Shown here: piece after piece, positions 1 to 8,619 of the stretch | Layout: each line of letters begins with the position of its first letter | Numbering within the stretch: the stretch's first letter is position 1 | From: an uncultured Shewanella sp. | GTDB taxonomy: Bacteria > Pseudomonadota > Gammaproteobacteria > Enterobacterales > Shewanellaceae | Direction of reading: 5' to 3' | Assembly: GCA_947503555.1 (NCBI GenBank) | Contig: CANNEE010000005.1 | Span: 62,001-126,000, forward strand | DNA: 64,000 nucleotides | The notes under the pieces: model-generated | Told to the model about the DNA's origin: nothing | The model's database searches: none | The model's input: the letters and a program-made list of their open reading frames with translations, nothing else | Made by a program: the position numbers and the translations under genes

Positions 1-141
1 CAACATCACCACCATATTGGAGAAGCTATTACCATAGAGTTGTTCATATACGACTAAACCTAAGCAGATCAGGCTTGCCAGAATAGAGATATTACGACTG
101 AGGCTAGATTCCTCATAAAATTGATCATTTGGCTTATCCAT
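1..141 (-). CDS. Membrane protein of unknown function, N-terminal part only
   Basis: Forty-seven in-frame codons run from an ATG at 141 off the left edge of the window, so only the N-terminus is seen. A good Shine-Dalgarno (AGGAAG) lies eight bases upstream of this ATG. The start reads MDKPNDQFYEESSLSRN, followed by a hydrophobic stretch (ISILASLICLGLVVYEQL) that looks like one transmembrane helix or signal anchor. I do not recognise the family from this fragment and assign no function. Confidence 0.6.
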   Translation of the reverse strand, partial: MDKPNDQFYEESSLSRNISILASLICLGLVVYEQLYGNSFSNMVVML

Positions 142-197
142 TTGCCATCTTCCTATTGTTTGTTCCGTTTTAAGCACGTGCTATTCAGCTGTTATAA

Positions 198-228
198 ACA
201 TTTATTGGTTAGCTAATCCAATAAATGT
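198..228 (-). terminator. Perfect 11-bp inverted repeat, possible terminator for ybaK
   Basis: ACATTTATTGG (198-208) is repeated exactly inverted as CCAATAAATGT (218-228) around a nine-base loop containing TTAGCTAA. Read on the minus strand it is followed by TTTATAA, a weak T-tract. It lies downstream of ybaK and upstream of the partial gene at 1-141, so it could end ybaK transcripts, or be an operator for the gene starting at 141. Confidence 0.45.
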
Positions 229-334
229 GCGCCGCTGTTTCCTTGTCCTTGCCTAGTTAGGTATAACCTGTTGTGAAAAAATGATCAAATCAAATCTCGG
301 CTATTGCCGACTTGTTCCAACCTTTTGGTGATGT

Positions 335-808
335 TTACTGTTTTATTGCGGCAAAACGGCCTCTACAAAGATTGGCAAGATCAGTCGGAGAGATTGCTAT
401 TTGCAGCCCGCGTTTACCACCACTGACAAAGATTTTTTCATGGTCCTTGGCGCTCTCATCGATCAATGTGGTTAAGGTTTTTTTTTGTGCTAAGGGACTA
501 ATGCCACCGACTAAATAGCCAGTAGATTTCTCTGCTTGAGCCATAGAAGCCATCTGCAGCTTTTTAAGTTTTAGCTGTTTGGCTAAGGCTTTTAGGTTAA
601 GTTGTGAATCTACTGGTACGAGTGCAACGGCTAGCGGCGCACTTGCTTCATCAGCAGCAACGAGTAGGGTTTTAAATACTTGAGCGCGAGCTTGTCCTGT
701 TGCATTTGCGGCTTCTTCACCAAAATTAGTGCAGTTGGGATCATGTTGATATTCAACAAGTTCAATATTGAGCTTATGTTTTTTTGCGAGTCTAACTGCC
801 GGTGTCAT
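335..808 (-). CDS. ybaK: Cys-tRNA(Pro)/Cys-tRNA(Cys) deacylase YbaK/EbsC
   Basis: Cytosolic trans-editing enzyme that hydrolyses Cys-tRNA(Pro) made when prolyl-tRNA synthetase mischarges cysteine. The 157-residue product has the usual family length. The lysine at position 46 in VFKTLLV is at the place of the catalytic Lys46 known from the Haemophilus and E. coli proteins. The GGISPLAQKK loop and the C-terminal SGGKRGLQIAISP segment are also typical of the family. The gene stands alone, with an inverted repeat downstream on its own strand and a 262-bp gap upstream in which I see no gene. An open frame antisense to its 3' end is a shadow. Confidence 0.93.
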   Translation of the reverse strand: MTPAVRLAKKHKLNIELVEYQHDPNCTNFGEEAANATGQARAQVFKTLLVAADEASAPLAVALVPVDSQLNLKALAKQLKLKKLQMASMAQAEKSTGYLVGGISPLAQKKTLTTLIDESAKDHEKIFVSGGKRGLQIAISPTDLANLCRGRFAAIKQ

Positions 809-1070
809 TGTAATCTTCTGTTATCAAGAGGTAGAAGGCCTTAGTTTAAACCAACATTAGGTGCTTGTTAGTGCAAATGGCGAGAAAGGCTAATCTTGTT
901 CACATTCTTATCGTTTTTTGTCAAAAAATGAAATTAATGGCGACTCATCATTTCTACAAAAAGTTATCTCTCTGTTTTTATTGGTTAAAAATGTTGGCTT
1001 GTTGTTTGCTTAATGTGAGCAGTATTTCGATAACAAGATGATATCAAGTTCACTATAAGGAATTTTCACT

Positions 1071-1721
1071 ATGCCAATGTTGCAATCACTTTCGTTAATC
1101 AGTGTCTTTTCTGTGAGTTTAGCAATAAGCGGCGCTGTCTATGCCGATGACAGTAAGCGCTTAACACGTACCTTAGAGTACAGGGAGCAAGTTGTAGAGC
1201 TGGATGTTGAAGTGGGGCAGGCTCAGCTGATTGCAACCGACGAGCAAGCCATTCGGGTCGAGGTCGATATTAAGGCATCGGAAACCTCTTGGTTCGAGCT
1301 TTTTGGCTCAACCGATGTAGCCGATATAGAGCTCGCAACTAGCGTCAGTGATAACAAGATTCGTCTTGCATTGTCGGATCAAGGAGATATTAATCAGACG
1401 TGGCGTGTTTACCTTCCTCGTAATGCGTCAGTCATTATGGATATGGGAGTGGGACAAGTCGAAGTCGATGGCATGCAAGCCGATGTCGATATCGATGTGG
1501 GTGTAGGAACGGCAGAAGTGAGCTATTCCCACGAATATCAGAAAGTAGAGTTGAAATCTGGCGTAGGTGAGGTGCGTGTCGATGATAATATGCTTAAACA
1601 TAAAGTCATTCGTAATTTGGTGAGCCAGTCTGTGAGCTGGCAGGCACCTAATTATCACCAAGATATGAGTGAGCTGAATGTTAAAGTCGGAGTTGGTGAG
1701 GTTATCGCCACCCATCTCTAA
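1071..1721 (+). CDS. Exported beta-repeat protein, DUF4097-like putative adhesin
   Basis: A 216-residue protein with a clear signal peptide (about residues 1-25, cleavage likely after AVYA). The start at 1071 has an AAGGAA Shine-Dalgarno eight bases upstream. The mature part is rich in beta-strand, and from about residue 125 it carries short repeats built on GVG plus a strand (MGVGQVEVDG, VGVGTAEVSY, SGVGEVRVDD, VGVGEVIATH), like the beta-helix/solenoid of DUF4097-type putative adhesins. The family match is by pattern only. Location is probably periplasm or cell surface. No catalytic motif is visible and the function is unknown. It is a single gene ending in a bidirectional terminator shared with the EamA gene. 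Confidence 0.75.
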   Translation: MPMLQSLSLISVFSVSLAISGAVYADDSKRLTRTLEYREQVVELDVEVGQAQLIATDEQAIRVEVDIKASETSWFELFGSTDVADIELATSVSDNKIRLALSDQGDINQTWRVYLPRNASVIMDMGVGQVEVDGMQADVDIDVGVGTAEVSYSHEYQKVELKSGVGEVRVDDNMLKHKVIRNLVSQSVSWQAPNYHQDMSELNVKVGVGEVIATHL

Positions 1722-1756
1722 TCTCTAACTTGTGGATTGAGGCTTTATCTTTCTAG

Positions 1757-1790
1757 ATAGCCAAGGTGGATTTGCCTTGGCTATTTTGTT
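1757..1790. terminator. Bidirectional rho-independent terminator
   Basis: A perfect 10-bp stem, ATAGCCAAGG (1757-1766) with CCTTGGCTAT (1775-1784), loop of eight, followed by TTTTGTT. It serves the gene ending at 1721 and overlaps the stop codon of the convergent EamA gene. Confidence 0.85.
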
Positions 1791-2704
1791 GTCTGTACTT
1801 TTTCACCATATTTAGCAATCAGTTTTGGGCAGAGTTGCTGCAGCATCAGAGCGCTGAGAATAAGTGCTAGGCCGATAAAGGTGGAACTGGCTATGGTTTC
1901 ACCAAGAATTGTCGCGATAAAACCAATAGATAATACAGGAGAAAGAAACACGAGCGTACTGACCTTGGCTGTATGGCTTGCAGTTTTTAGCGCCATTAAC
2001 CATAAAATAAAGGTGGCACCCATCTCAAATAGGCCTACGTAAACGCCAGCAGCCAGTGCTTTGGGGCTCCATGCTGGCCAATCTCCCTGAATTAACATCA
2101 CAAGTGACACCAGAGGCAGTCCGACAATAAAGCTTAATAATAAGCTCACTACAGGGTCACCATTGTCTTTGGTATTAATAATCCAGTAGAGACACCAAAA
2201 CAGGGTACTCAGTAGAGCCAGACCTATACCTATAGGACTGTCAAAAGAGAGGGATAGCGGATCGCCTTGGGTAGCGATAATGATAACGCCACTATAAGCA
2301 ATAAAAGCCGCCAGCAGATCTGTCTTGGTTAGCTTTTGCTTGAGTAGCGGCACACTGAGGATAGGCAGTAGGATGGCCCACGTATAATTAAGTGACAAGG
2401 CTTGCTGGGCTGGTAGCAAATCATAGGCTTTAAATAATACCAAGTAATATAAAAATGGGTTAAGCAGGCCCGTCTGCAGGTAGAGCAGTGGTCGACGTAA
2501 AAACTGTCCTTTCAGTAAGCCCAATTTACCTTTACACCCTAAGTACAAGGTTAAGGTCGCAACCGAAGTTAAGCTGGCAATGAAAAGCAGCTGAATCGGG
2601 GAGAGTCCGGCTAATGCAAGTTTAAATGCTGTGGCTACCGTCGCCCATAGTATAACTGCACCTAGGCCATATAAGACTGCTTGTCTATCTGATTGCAATG
2701 TCAT
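1781..2704 (-). CDS. EamA-family (DMT superfamily) transporter
   Basis: A 307-residue, very hydrophobic protein with about ten predicted membrane helices in two homologous halves, the architecture of EamA/RhaT drug-metabolite transporters. The first repeat starts AVLYGLGAVILWATVATAFK and the second half carries GVYVGLFEMGATFILWLMAL, both characteristic of the family. Substrate cannot be told from sequence: members export amino acids, metabolites or drugs. It acts in the inner membrane. It is transcribed alone, divergently from dnaK. An AAGGGA lies directly before the chosen ATG and an AGGAA lies 13 bases upstream, so the exact start is slightly uncertain. Confidence 0.85.
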   Translation of the reverse strand: MTLQSDRQAVLYGLGAVILWATVATAFKLALAGLSPIQLLFIASLTSVATLTLYLGCKGKLGLLKGQFLRRPLLYLQTGLLNPFLYYLVLFKAYDLLPAQQALSLNYTWAILLPILSVPLLKQKLTKTDLLAAFIAYSGVIIIATQGDPLSLSFDSPIGIGLALLSTLFWCLYWIINTKDNGDPVVSLLLSFIVGLPLVSLVMLIQGDWPAWSPKALAAGVYVGLFEMGATFILWLMALKTASHTAKVSTLVFLSPVLSIGFIATILGETIASSTFIGLALILSALMLQQLCPKLIAKYGEKVQTTK

Positions 2705-2759
2705 TCCCTTATCTATTCCTGTGTGGGCTTCTTTTTAATGCTTGGTGGTGACTAACTAA

Positions 2760-2797
2760 CCCTAAATATTGCATACATTATGCAATGCGCTTTAGGG
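2760..2797. other. Nested inverted repeats between the EamA gene and dnaK
   Basis: Outer arms CCCTAAA (2760-2766) and TTTAGGG (2791-2797) enclose inner arms ATTGCAT (2768-2774) and ATGCAAT (2780-2786) around ACATT. There is no T-tract. It sits 57 bp upstream of the EamA start and about 170 bp before the dnaK sigma-32 promoter. It may be an operator or an RNA hairpin. The rest of the 343-bp gap (2705-3047) holds the dnaK promoter and no gene that I can see. Confidence 0.5.
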
Positions 2798-2968
2798 AAA
2801 TGTGAAATAAAAAACTTCGACAGGAGAATTATTTTTGCCTTTGGCCTTGTATTCACTCTCCCTGTCCCAATATAGAGGTGTAAGGAAGATCTGGGGGCTT
2901 AATTTGCCGTTATCTTTATTGAAAGTAACGCCCGAAATAAAGCAAATGATGATTTCAAGAAAATAATC

Positions 2969-2998
2969 CCTTGAAAAAAGTACGACCTATCCCCATAT
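2969..2998 (+). promoter_or_regulatory. Sigma-32 (RpoH) heat-shock promoter of dnaK
   Basis: CCTTGAAA (2969-2976), a 14-base spacer, then CCCCATAT (2991-2998). This is close to the RpoH consensus (CTTGAAA, 13-15 bases, CCCCATNT) known from E. coli. Transcription would start about 40 bases before the dnaK ATG, making dnaKJ part of the heat-shock regulon. Confidence 0.9.
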
Positions 2999-3047
2999 CG
3001 TCAACATATCACAGAATTAGTTTGTATTAAGATTTTTGGAGGACCCC

Positions 3048-4973
3048 ATGGGTAGAATTATTGGTATCGATTTAGGCACAACCAACTCTTGTGTTGCAGT
3101 ACTTGATGGTGATAGCGCACGCGTTTTGGAAAATGCCGAAGGTGATCGTACTACTCCTTCGATCATTGCTTATACCGAAGAAGAAACCATGGTAGGCCAG
3201 CCAGCTAAGCGCCAAGCAGTGACTAACCCACAAAACACTTTCTTTGCTATTAAGCGTCTAATTGGTCGTCGTTTTAAAGATGACGAAGTTCAGCGCGATG
3301 TCGACATTATGCCATTTAGCATCATAGGTGCAGACAATGGTGACGCATGGGTTGAGTCTCGTGGCAACAAGATGGCTCCACCACAGGTTTCTGCTGAAAT
3401 CTTGAAAAAGATGAAGAAAACTGCCGAAGATTTCCTAGGTGAAGAAGTTACTGAAGCGGTGATTACGGTTCCTGCATACTTTAACGATTCACAGCGTCAA
3501 GCAACTAAAGATGCTGGCCGTATTGCAGGTCTAGAAGTTAAACGTATTATCAACGAGCCTACTGCGGCTGCTCTTGCTTACGGTATCGACAAGAAGCAAG
3601 GTGACAACATTGTTGCTGTATATGACTTAGGTGGTGGTACTTTCGATATCTCTATCATTGAAATTGATAGCGTTGAAGGCGAGCAAACCTTTGAAGTTCT
3701 AGCGACTAATGGTGACACTCACTTAGGTGGTGAAGACTTCGATAACCGTCTTATCAACTATCTAGCTGATGAGTTCCATAAAGATCAAGGTCTAGATCTT
3801 CGCAATGACCCGCTAGCGATGCAGCGTTTAAAAGAAGCTGCTGAAAAGGCAAAAATCGAGCTTTCTAGCACTACTCAAACAGAAGTTAACCTGCCATACA
3901 TCACTGCCGATGCAACAGGTCCTAAGCACTTAGTGGTTAAGATCACTCGTGCTAAGCTTGAGTCGCTAGTTGAAGACCTAATCACTCGCTCTCTAGAGCC
4001 ACTAAAAGTTGCTCTAGCCGATGCTGACCTGTCTGTTTCTGATATCAACGACGTTATTCTAGTTGGTGGTCAGACTCGTATGCCTAAGGTACAAGAAGCG
4101 GTATCTGAGTTCTTTGGTCAAGAGCCACGTAAAGATGTTAACCCTGATGAAGCGGTAGCTGTTGGTGCTGCAATTCAAGCTGGTGTACTTGCTGGTGACG
4201 TTAAAGACGTTCTGCTACTTGATGTAACTCCGCTTTCTCTTGGTATCGAAACCATGGGTAGCGTGATGACTAAGCTTATCGAGAAGAACACCACTATCCC
4301 GACTAAAGCACAGCAAGTTTTCTCGACTGCAGATGACAACCAAGCGGCAGTAACGATTCACGTACTACAAGGTGAGCGTAAGCAAGCTGGTGCTAACAAA
4401 TCTCTAGGTCAATTTAACCTAGAAGGTATTGAGCCAGCACCTCGTGGTATGCCACAAATTGAAGTTGCATTTGATATCGATGCCGATGGTATTTTGCATG
4501 TATCTGCTACCGATAAGAAGACAGGTAAAGCACAAAACATCACCATTAAAGCCTCTTCTGGTCTAAGCGATGAAGAAGTCGAGCAAATGGTTCGTGATGC
4601 TGAAGCTCACGCCGATGAAGATGCTAAGTTCGAAGAGCTAGTTCAGACTCGTAACCAAGCCGATGGTATGGTTCACGCGACGAAGAAGCAGATCGAAGAA
4701 GCTGGTGAAGAATTACCAAGCGAAGATAAAGAGAAGATCGAAGCTGCTATGGCTAACGTTGAAACCGCTATCAAAGGTAACGACAAAGAAGCTATCGACA
4801 AAGCTTCTCAGGAGCTAATGGAAGCTTCAGCTAAGCTAATGGAAATCGCTCAAGCTAAGGCTCAAGCACAACAAGCTCAAGGTGCACCAGAAGGTGAAGC
4901 GCAAGCTAAAGACGCCACTGCCGATGATGTTGTTGACGCTGAGTTCGAAGAAGTCAAAGACGACAAAAAATAA
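3048..4973 (+). CDS. dnaK: Chaperone DnaK (Hsp70)
   Basis: Cytosolic ATP-driven chaperone that binds exposed hydrophobic peptide segments, with DnaJ and GrpE as partners. The 641-residue protein starts [18 protein letters not shown], the phosphate-1 ATP-binding motif. DLGGGTFD, the [14 protein letters not shown] segment, and the conserved linker [15 protein letters not shown] are all present. The C-terminus has the lid region, an [12 protein letters not shown] stretch, and an acidic [15 protein letters not shown] tail. The ATG at 3048 is chosen because Hsp70s start here and GGAGGA precedes it by four bases; a TTG twelve bases earlier is in frame but unlikely. It is transcribed from the sigma-32 promoter, with dnaJ 87 bp downstream. 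Confidence 0.98.
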   Translation: MGRIIGIDLGTTNSCVAVLDGDSARVLENAEGDRTTPSIIAYTEEETMVGQPAKRQAVTNPQNTFFAIKRLIGRRFKDDEVQRDVDIMPFSIIGADNGDAWVESRGNKMAPPQVSAEILKKMKKTAEDFLGEEVTEAVITVPAYFNDSQRQATKDAGRIAGLEVKRIINEPTAAALAYGIDKKQGDNIVAVYDLGGGTFDISIIEIDSVEGEQTFEVLATNGDTHLGGEDFDNRLINYLADEFHKDQGLDLRNDPLAMQRLKEAAEKAKIELSSTTQTEVNLPYITADATGPKHLVVKITRAKLESLVEDLITRSLEPLKVALADADLSVSDINDVILVGGQTRMPKVQEAVSEFFGQEPRKDVNPDEAVAVGAAIQAGVLAGDVKDVLLLDVTPLSLGIETMGSVMTKLIEKNTTIPTKAQQVFSTADDNQAAVTIHVLQGERKQAGANKSLGQFNLEGIEPAPRGMPQIEVAFDIDADGILHVSATDKKTGKAQNITIKASSGLSDEEVEQMVRDAEAHADEDAKFEELVQTRNQADGMVHATKKQIEEAGEELPSEDKEKIEAAMANVETAIKGNDKEAIDKASQELMEASAKLMEIAQAKAQAQQAQGAPEGEAQAKDATADDVVDAEFEEVKDDKK

Positions 4974-4998
4974 TTTAACTTAGGTTAATTTATTGAGG

Positions 4999-5027
4999 CG
5001 GGCGTTAAGGGCAAACCTTAACGCCCG
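4999..5027 (+). other. Strong intercistronic hairpin between dnaK and dnaJ
   Basis: A perfect 12-bp stem, CGGGCGTTAAGG (4999-5010) with CCTTAACGCCCG (5016-5027), closed by a GCAAA loop. Only a mixed TTCGTAT follows, so it is a poor full terminator. It could reduce read-through or protect the dnaK message 3' end, giving more DnaK than DnaJ. Confidence 0.75.
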
Positions 5028-5060
5028 TTCGTATAACTCCAGCATAGAAAGCAAGAGATT

Positions 5061-6191
5061 ATGTCAAAGCGAGATTATTATGAGGTTTTGGGCGTTGGTC
5101 GTGATGCCAGCGAGCGCGAAATCAAAAAGGCATATAAGCGCCTAGCGATGAAGTATCACCCGGATCGTAATCCAGGTGATAAGGCCGCTGAAACTAGCTT
5201 TAAAGAAGTCAAAGAAGCCTATGAAATCCTAACCGATGGCGACAAGAAGGCCGCTTATGATCAGTTTGGTCATGCCGGTGTCGATCCAAACCGTGGTGGC
5301 GGTGGTTACGGCGGCCAAGGTGACTTTGGTGATATCTTTGGTGATGTTTTCGGTGACATCTTTGGTGGTGGTCGCCGAGGTGGTCAGCGTCAAGCGGCCC
5401 GCGGTAGTGACTTACGTTATAACCTTGAGTTGTCCCTTGAGGAAGCGGTTCGCGGTTTAACTAAAGAGATCCGTATCCCAACGCTAGCTAGCTGTGATGT
5501 TTGTGATGGTAGCGGTGCGAAAAAAGGCACTTCTGCAACCACTTGTGGTACCTGTAATGGTGCTGGCCAAGTACAGATGCGCCAAGGCTTTTTTGCTGTG
5601 CAGCAAGCCTGTCCTACCTGTCATGGACGCGGCAAGATCATTAAAGACCCTTGTAATAAGTGTCATGGTGAAGGTCGTGTTGAGAAGAGCAAAACCCTTT
5701 CAGTTAAGATCCCTGCAGGTGTCGATACTGGCGACCGTATTCGTCTTTCTGGTGAAGGTGAAGCGGGCGAATTTGGTGCTCCTCCAGGGGATCTCTATGT
5801 ACAAGTGAGTGTGCGTGAGCATGCTATTTTCGTACGTGATGGCAATAACCTTTACTGTGAAGTGCCAATCTCCTTTAGCAAGGCTGCCCTAGGTGGCGAG
5901 ATTGAAGTTCCTACTCTTGATGGCAAGGTTAACCTTAAGATCCCATCAGAGACTCAAACCGGTCGTATGTTCCGTTTACGCGGGAAAGGGGTAAAGTCAG
6001 TGCGTAGTCATGCCGTTGGCGACTTGATGTGTAAGGTTGTGATGGAAACTCCTGTTAACCTTAACGAGCGTCAAAAAGAGCTACTGCGTGAGTTTGAAGA
6101 GACATTGACTGGCCAAGCCAAGAAACACAGCCCTAAGGCTGAAGGTTTCTTCGATGGCGTTAAGAAGTTCTTTCAGGACTTAAATAGCTAA
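5061..6191 (+). CDS. dnaJ: Co-chaperone DnaJ (Hsp40, type I)
   Basis: Stimulates DnaK ATPase and delivers unfolded clients. The 376-residue product has the full type I layout: J domain (residues 1-70) with the essential HPD triad at 33-35; a Gly/Phe-rich linker at about 75-115; four zinc-binding CxxCxGxG motifs ([32 protein letters not shown]); and the C-terminal client-binding domains. It is co-transcribed behind dnaK, separated by a hairpin, and ends in a strong terminator. No anomalies are seen. Confidence 0.98.
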   Translation: MSKRDYYEVLGVGRDASEREIKKAYKRLAMKYHPDRNPGDKAAETSFKEVKEAYEILTDGDKKAAYDQFGHAGVDPNRGGGGYGGQGDFGDIFGDVFGDIFGGGRRGGQRQAARGSDLRYNLELSLEEAVRGLTKEIRIPTLASCDVCDGSGAKKGTSATTCGTCNGAGQVQMRQGFFAVQQACPTCHGRGKIIKDPCNKCHGEGRVEKSKTLSVKIPAGVDTGDRIRLSGEGEAGEFGAPPGDLYVQVSVREHAIFVRDGNNLYCEVPISFSKAALGGEIEVPTLDGKVNLKIPSETQTGRMFRLRGKGVKSVRSHAVGDLMCKVVMETPVNLNERQKELLREFEETLTGQAKKHSPKAEGFFDGVKKFFQDLNS

Positions 6192-6216
6192 CAAATAACT
6201 GTTAGTTGCTTCAAAG

Positions 6217-6257
6217 CATAAATCCGATAAACCAAATGGTTTATCGGATTTTTTATG
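6217..6257 (+). terminator. Rho-independent terminator of dnaKJ
   Basis: A perfect 12-bp stem, ATCCGATAAACC (6222-6233) with GGTTTATCGGAT (6238-6249), AAAT loop, followed by TTTTTAT. Flanking GCATAA and TTATGC extend the pairing. Confidence 0.93.
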
Positions 6258-6285
6258 CCTGAATTTCGCCTCAGCATTTCGATTG

Positions 6286-6621
6286 TTGTTTCCAAACCTC
6301 GTTTGAATCAAAGTCGTGGTGCTTTGCCAACACCAGACTCTGATGGGTTTTGTTCCATCTTTTTCAAGCTGCGCTTGAATTAAAGTCGTGGGATTCCATC
6401 CCCATCTTTTGCAAAGAGCCAGCCCAGAGGGAAACAACAGCTTTTCCCTCTAGCCAGTTTGTTTGGTCAGAGCCCTAGCCGCCCCAATGAAGTTGTCCTC
6501 CTCATACTCCCAATAAATATAGCTAACGGCTCAGATGGGACATCTAATGTGAATGGATTCACAAATGCCATGATGGCAATACGCTATTTTCATCATCGTA
6601 TTTCGGCAACTTCAATGGGGA
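6286..6621. repeat. Left arm of an inverted repeat pair flanking the OLD-like gene
   Basis: This non-coding stretch holds, in order, four blocks that recur inverted and in mirrored order at 8620-8890: TTGTTTCCAAACCTCGTTTGA (6286-6306, with four differences), TTCAAGCTGCGCTTGAAT (6363-6380, exact), AGGGAAACAACAGCTTTTCC (starts 6427, exact for 24 bases) and GCCGCCCCAATGAAGTTGT (6478-6496, one difference). A fifth block, TTCGGCAACTTCAATGGGGA (6602-6621), is exact. Several blocks are palindromic and would form hairpins (TTCAAGC/GCTTGAA; GGGAAA/TTTCCC). A motif TTGAATYAAAGTCGTGG occurs twice here (6304 and 6374), suggesting an internal tandem duplication. The rest of 6192-6744 has no gene that I can see. 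Confidence 0.85.
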
Positions 6622-6744
6622 GTGTGTAGCTTTTACCTGACTCTGGAATAAACGTATTGTCGATACTTAATTGTGGTACGGCATATGTCTTTTGATTACA
6701 GGATGTGCTTTTAACTTATTGATATTTTGTGAGATAATGCTCGT

Positions 6745-8592
6745 GTGGATGATTCTATTTCTGAGGTTGTTAGCTTGGTAGTTGATACAAATATCATAGA
6801 AAAAATTGGTAAGAATGGCTCATGGTTGCTGACTGACACAAAGCAACTCAATTTCTTCATTGGCCCGAACAACTCAGGTAAGAGTCGTCAAATACGTGAG
6901 CTTTTTAGTGACTCTAATAAATGGATGTTTGAGTTGTCACTTTTAAGTATTGATAGTATTGCAGAACAAATTTTAATTAGGCTCAAAGATCGGAGTCTAT
7001 CATCACGGCTTATGCAGTTACATTTTGTTGAAGATAGCAAGTTAAAAGGTGTGCTTGCTGGAAAGAACTGGAAAACTAGTGATTTTGATGGTTTTGTCTC
7101 AAGTATTCATCAGAAAAGTAAAGTGCGGCCAAATTATTCAGACTCCCAAGAGGAAACTGACTTTTATGAATTTATTTCAGATATTTTGTTGGAAGAGGAG
7201 CGTGGTACAAACTTCATAGAAAAGTATAACGAATTAAAATATGTGCTCTGGACAAAAATTTACATACCAACGTTGAGAACTTTACGAAATGTCAGTGGAG
7301 AGGGTGACGAGGATATTTTTCTTCGGCGTACCCGTTCTGATTACTTTGACAACGGAGGTGATTACAGCAAAACGGTTTTTACTGGTCATCAGCTGTACCA
7401 AGACCTTGTTGAGCACTTATTAGGCTCTCATGAGAAAAGGCAAAAGGTTCGAGAGTATGAGCGCTATCTATCTGAAAACTTCTTTTTTGGGAATGACATT
7501 TCATTGGTACCTATGGTCGATAAGGATGTTGTTTATCTGAAAGAAGGTGATAGCCCCGATAGGCCAATATATGATTTAGGCGATGGTATACAGTCTATTA
7601 TTTTGCTGACCTATAAACTGTTTATGGCCGAAGAGCCGACCATGTTCTTTATTGAAGAGCCCGAGCATTACTTGCACCCAGGGCTCCAGCGGACGTTAAT
7701 CGAGACATTTGCTAACCATAAAGAGCACATGTTTTTTATGACAACGCATTCAAATCACTTCTTAGATTTAGCCCAAGAGAGAAATGATGTTTCTATTCAG
7801 CAAGTCTCTAGGAAAGGTGGTGAAACGATTGTTGCACCTGCTAAGGCCTATGGGGATGTGCTTACAGAGTTAGGTGTTAGAGCTTCATCGGTTCTTTTGG
7901 CTAATTGTTCTATTTGGGTTGAAGGGGTAACAGACAAGCTCTATCTTCGAGAGTATTTGCGCAAGTATATTGAAGAGTTAGAGGATGAAGAGCAGGCCAA
8001 TAGGCTTCGAAGTTACCACGAAAACCTTCATTACATTTTTACTGAGTATCAGGGGAGTAATATCACCCATTGGAACTTCTCTGAAAATGCTAGTGATGAT
8101 GATTCTCAAACTCCTGCAAAGCTGTTGAGTCGAAATATTCTATTAATCGCAGATGCAGATATTCAAAGTAAAGGTGATAGAGTCGCAGCTTTGACCAATG
8201 ATTTAGGAGACTCGTTTCATCTATTGGAATGGAAAGAAATCGAAAACTACATCCCTTTCGACATTCTTATCGATACAGCCAAAGCGCGGTGGGAAACCTT
8301 CAACCTGCGAACTGACTGTCATATAGATCGATTTTCAAATATTACTATAGATAAATTTCAGTCTGAAAGTAGTGGTATAGGTGCAGTTCTAGAGCGGTAT
8401 GTATATAAACCTAAAGATTCGAAACGCGACTTTTTCAAAGATAAGTCTGGAACAATTAAGGATAAAGTTAAGTTTTGCCATACAGCTATTGAGTTAATGC
8501 AAAGCTCAAGAGAGTGGACGCTGTCCCCTGAGTTGACAGAGCTTTGTGAAAAGGTTTGGCAACATATAGAAGCCCATAATCAGGTGCGATAA
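6745..8592 (+). CDS. OLD-like ABC-ATPase/TOPRIM nuclease, candidate phage-defence protein
   Basis: A 615-residue protein. Residues 1-380 form an ABC-type AAA ATPase: Walker A GPNNSGKS (40-47), a DLGDGIQS signature-like segment, Walker B MFFIEEPEHYLHP (from 300) and the H-loop TTHSNHFLD. The C-terminal half has TOPRIM features: WVEGVTDKLYLREYL (acidic Glu at about 393) and ILLIADADIQ (DxD at 470-472), then LEWKEIENYIPF. This layout matches OLD-family (overcoming lysogenization defect) nucleases and also fused PARIS-type AAA/TOPRIM proteins, both known anti-phage systems; which one is not decidable here. No helicase or other partner gene lies beside it. The GTG start at 6745 lacks a clear Shine-Dalgarno. 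The gene looks more AT-rich than its neighbours and is set between inverted repeat arms, which suggests horizontal acquisition. Confidence 0.85.
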   Translation: MDDSISEVVSLVVDTNIIEKIGKNGSWLLTDTKQLNFFIGPNNSGKSRQIRELFSDSNKWMFELSLLSIDSIAEQILIRLKDRSLSSRLMQLHFVEDSKLKGVLAGKNWKTSDFDGFVSSIHQKSKVRPNYSDSQEETDFYEFISDILLEEERGTNFIEKYNELKYVLWTKIYIPTLRTLRNVSGEGDEDIFLRRTRSDYFDNGGDYSKTVFTGHQLYQDLVEHLLGSHEKRQKVREYERYLSENFFFGNDISLVPMVDKDVVYLKEGDSPDRPIYDLGDGIQSIILLTYKLFMAEEPTMFFIEEPEHYLHPGLQRTLIETFANHKEHMFFMTTHSNHFLDLAQERNDVSIQQVSRKGGETIVAPAKAYGDVLTELGVRASSVLLANCSIWVEGVTDKLYLREYLRKYIEELEDEEQANRLRSYHENLHYIFTEYQGSNITHWNFSENASDDDSQTPAKLLSRNILLIADADIQSKGDRVAALTNDLGDSFHLLEWKEIENYIPFDILIDTAKARWETFNLRTDCHIDRFSNITIDKFQSESSGIGAVLERYVYKPKDSKRDFFKDKSGTIKDKVKFCHTAIELMQSSREWTLSPELTELCEKVWQHIEAHNQVR

Positions 8593-8619
8593 GCAGAAGT
8601 TTGCTGAGGTTCGAGTTCA

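Noticed and set aside
312-518. Plus-strand open frame of 68 codons over the ybaK 3' end
   Set aside because: It is antisense to a well-conserved gene, has no Shine-Dalgarno and looks like no family.
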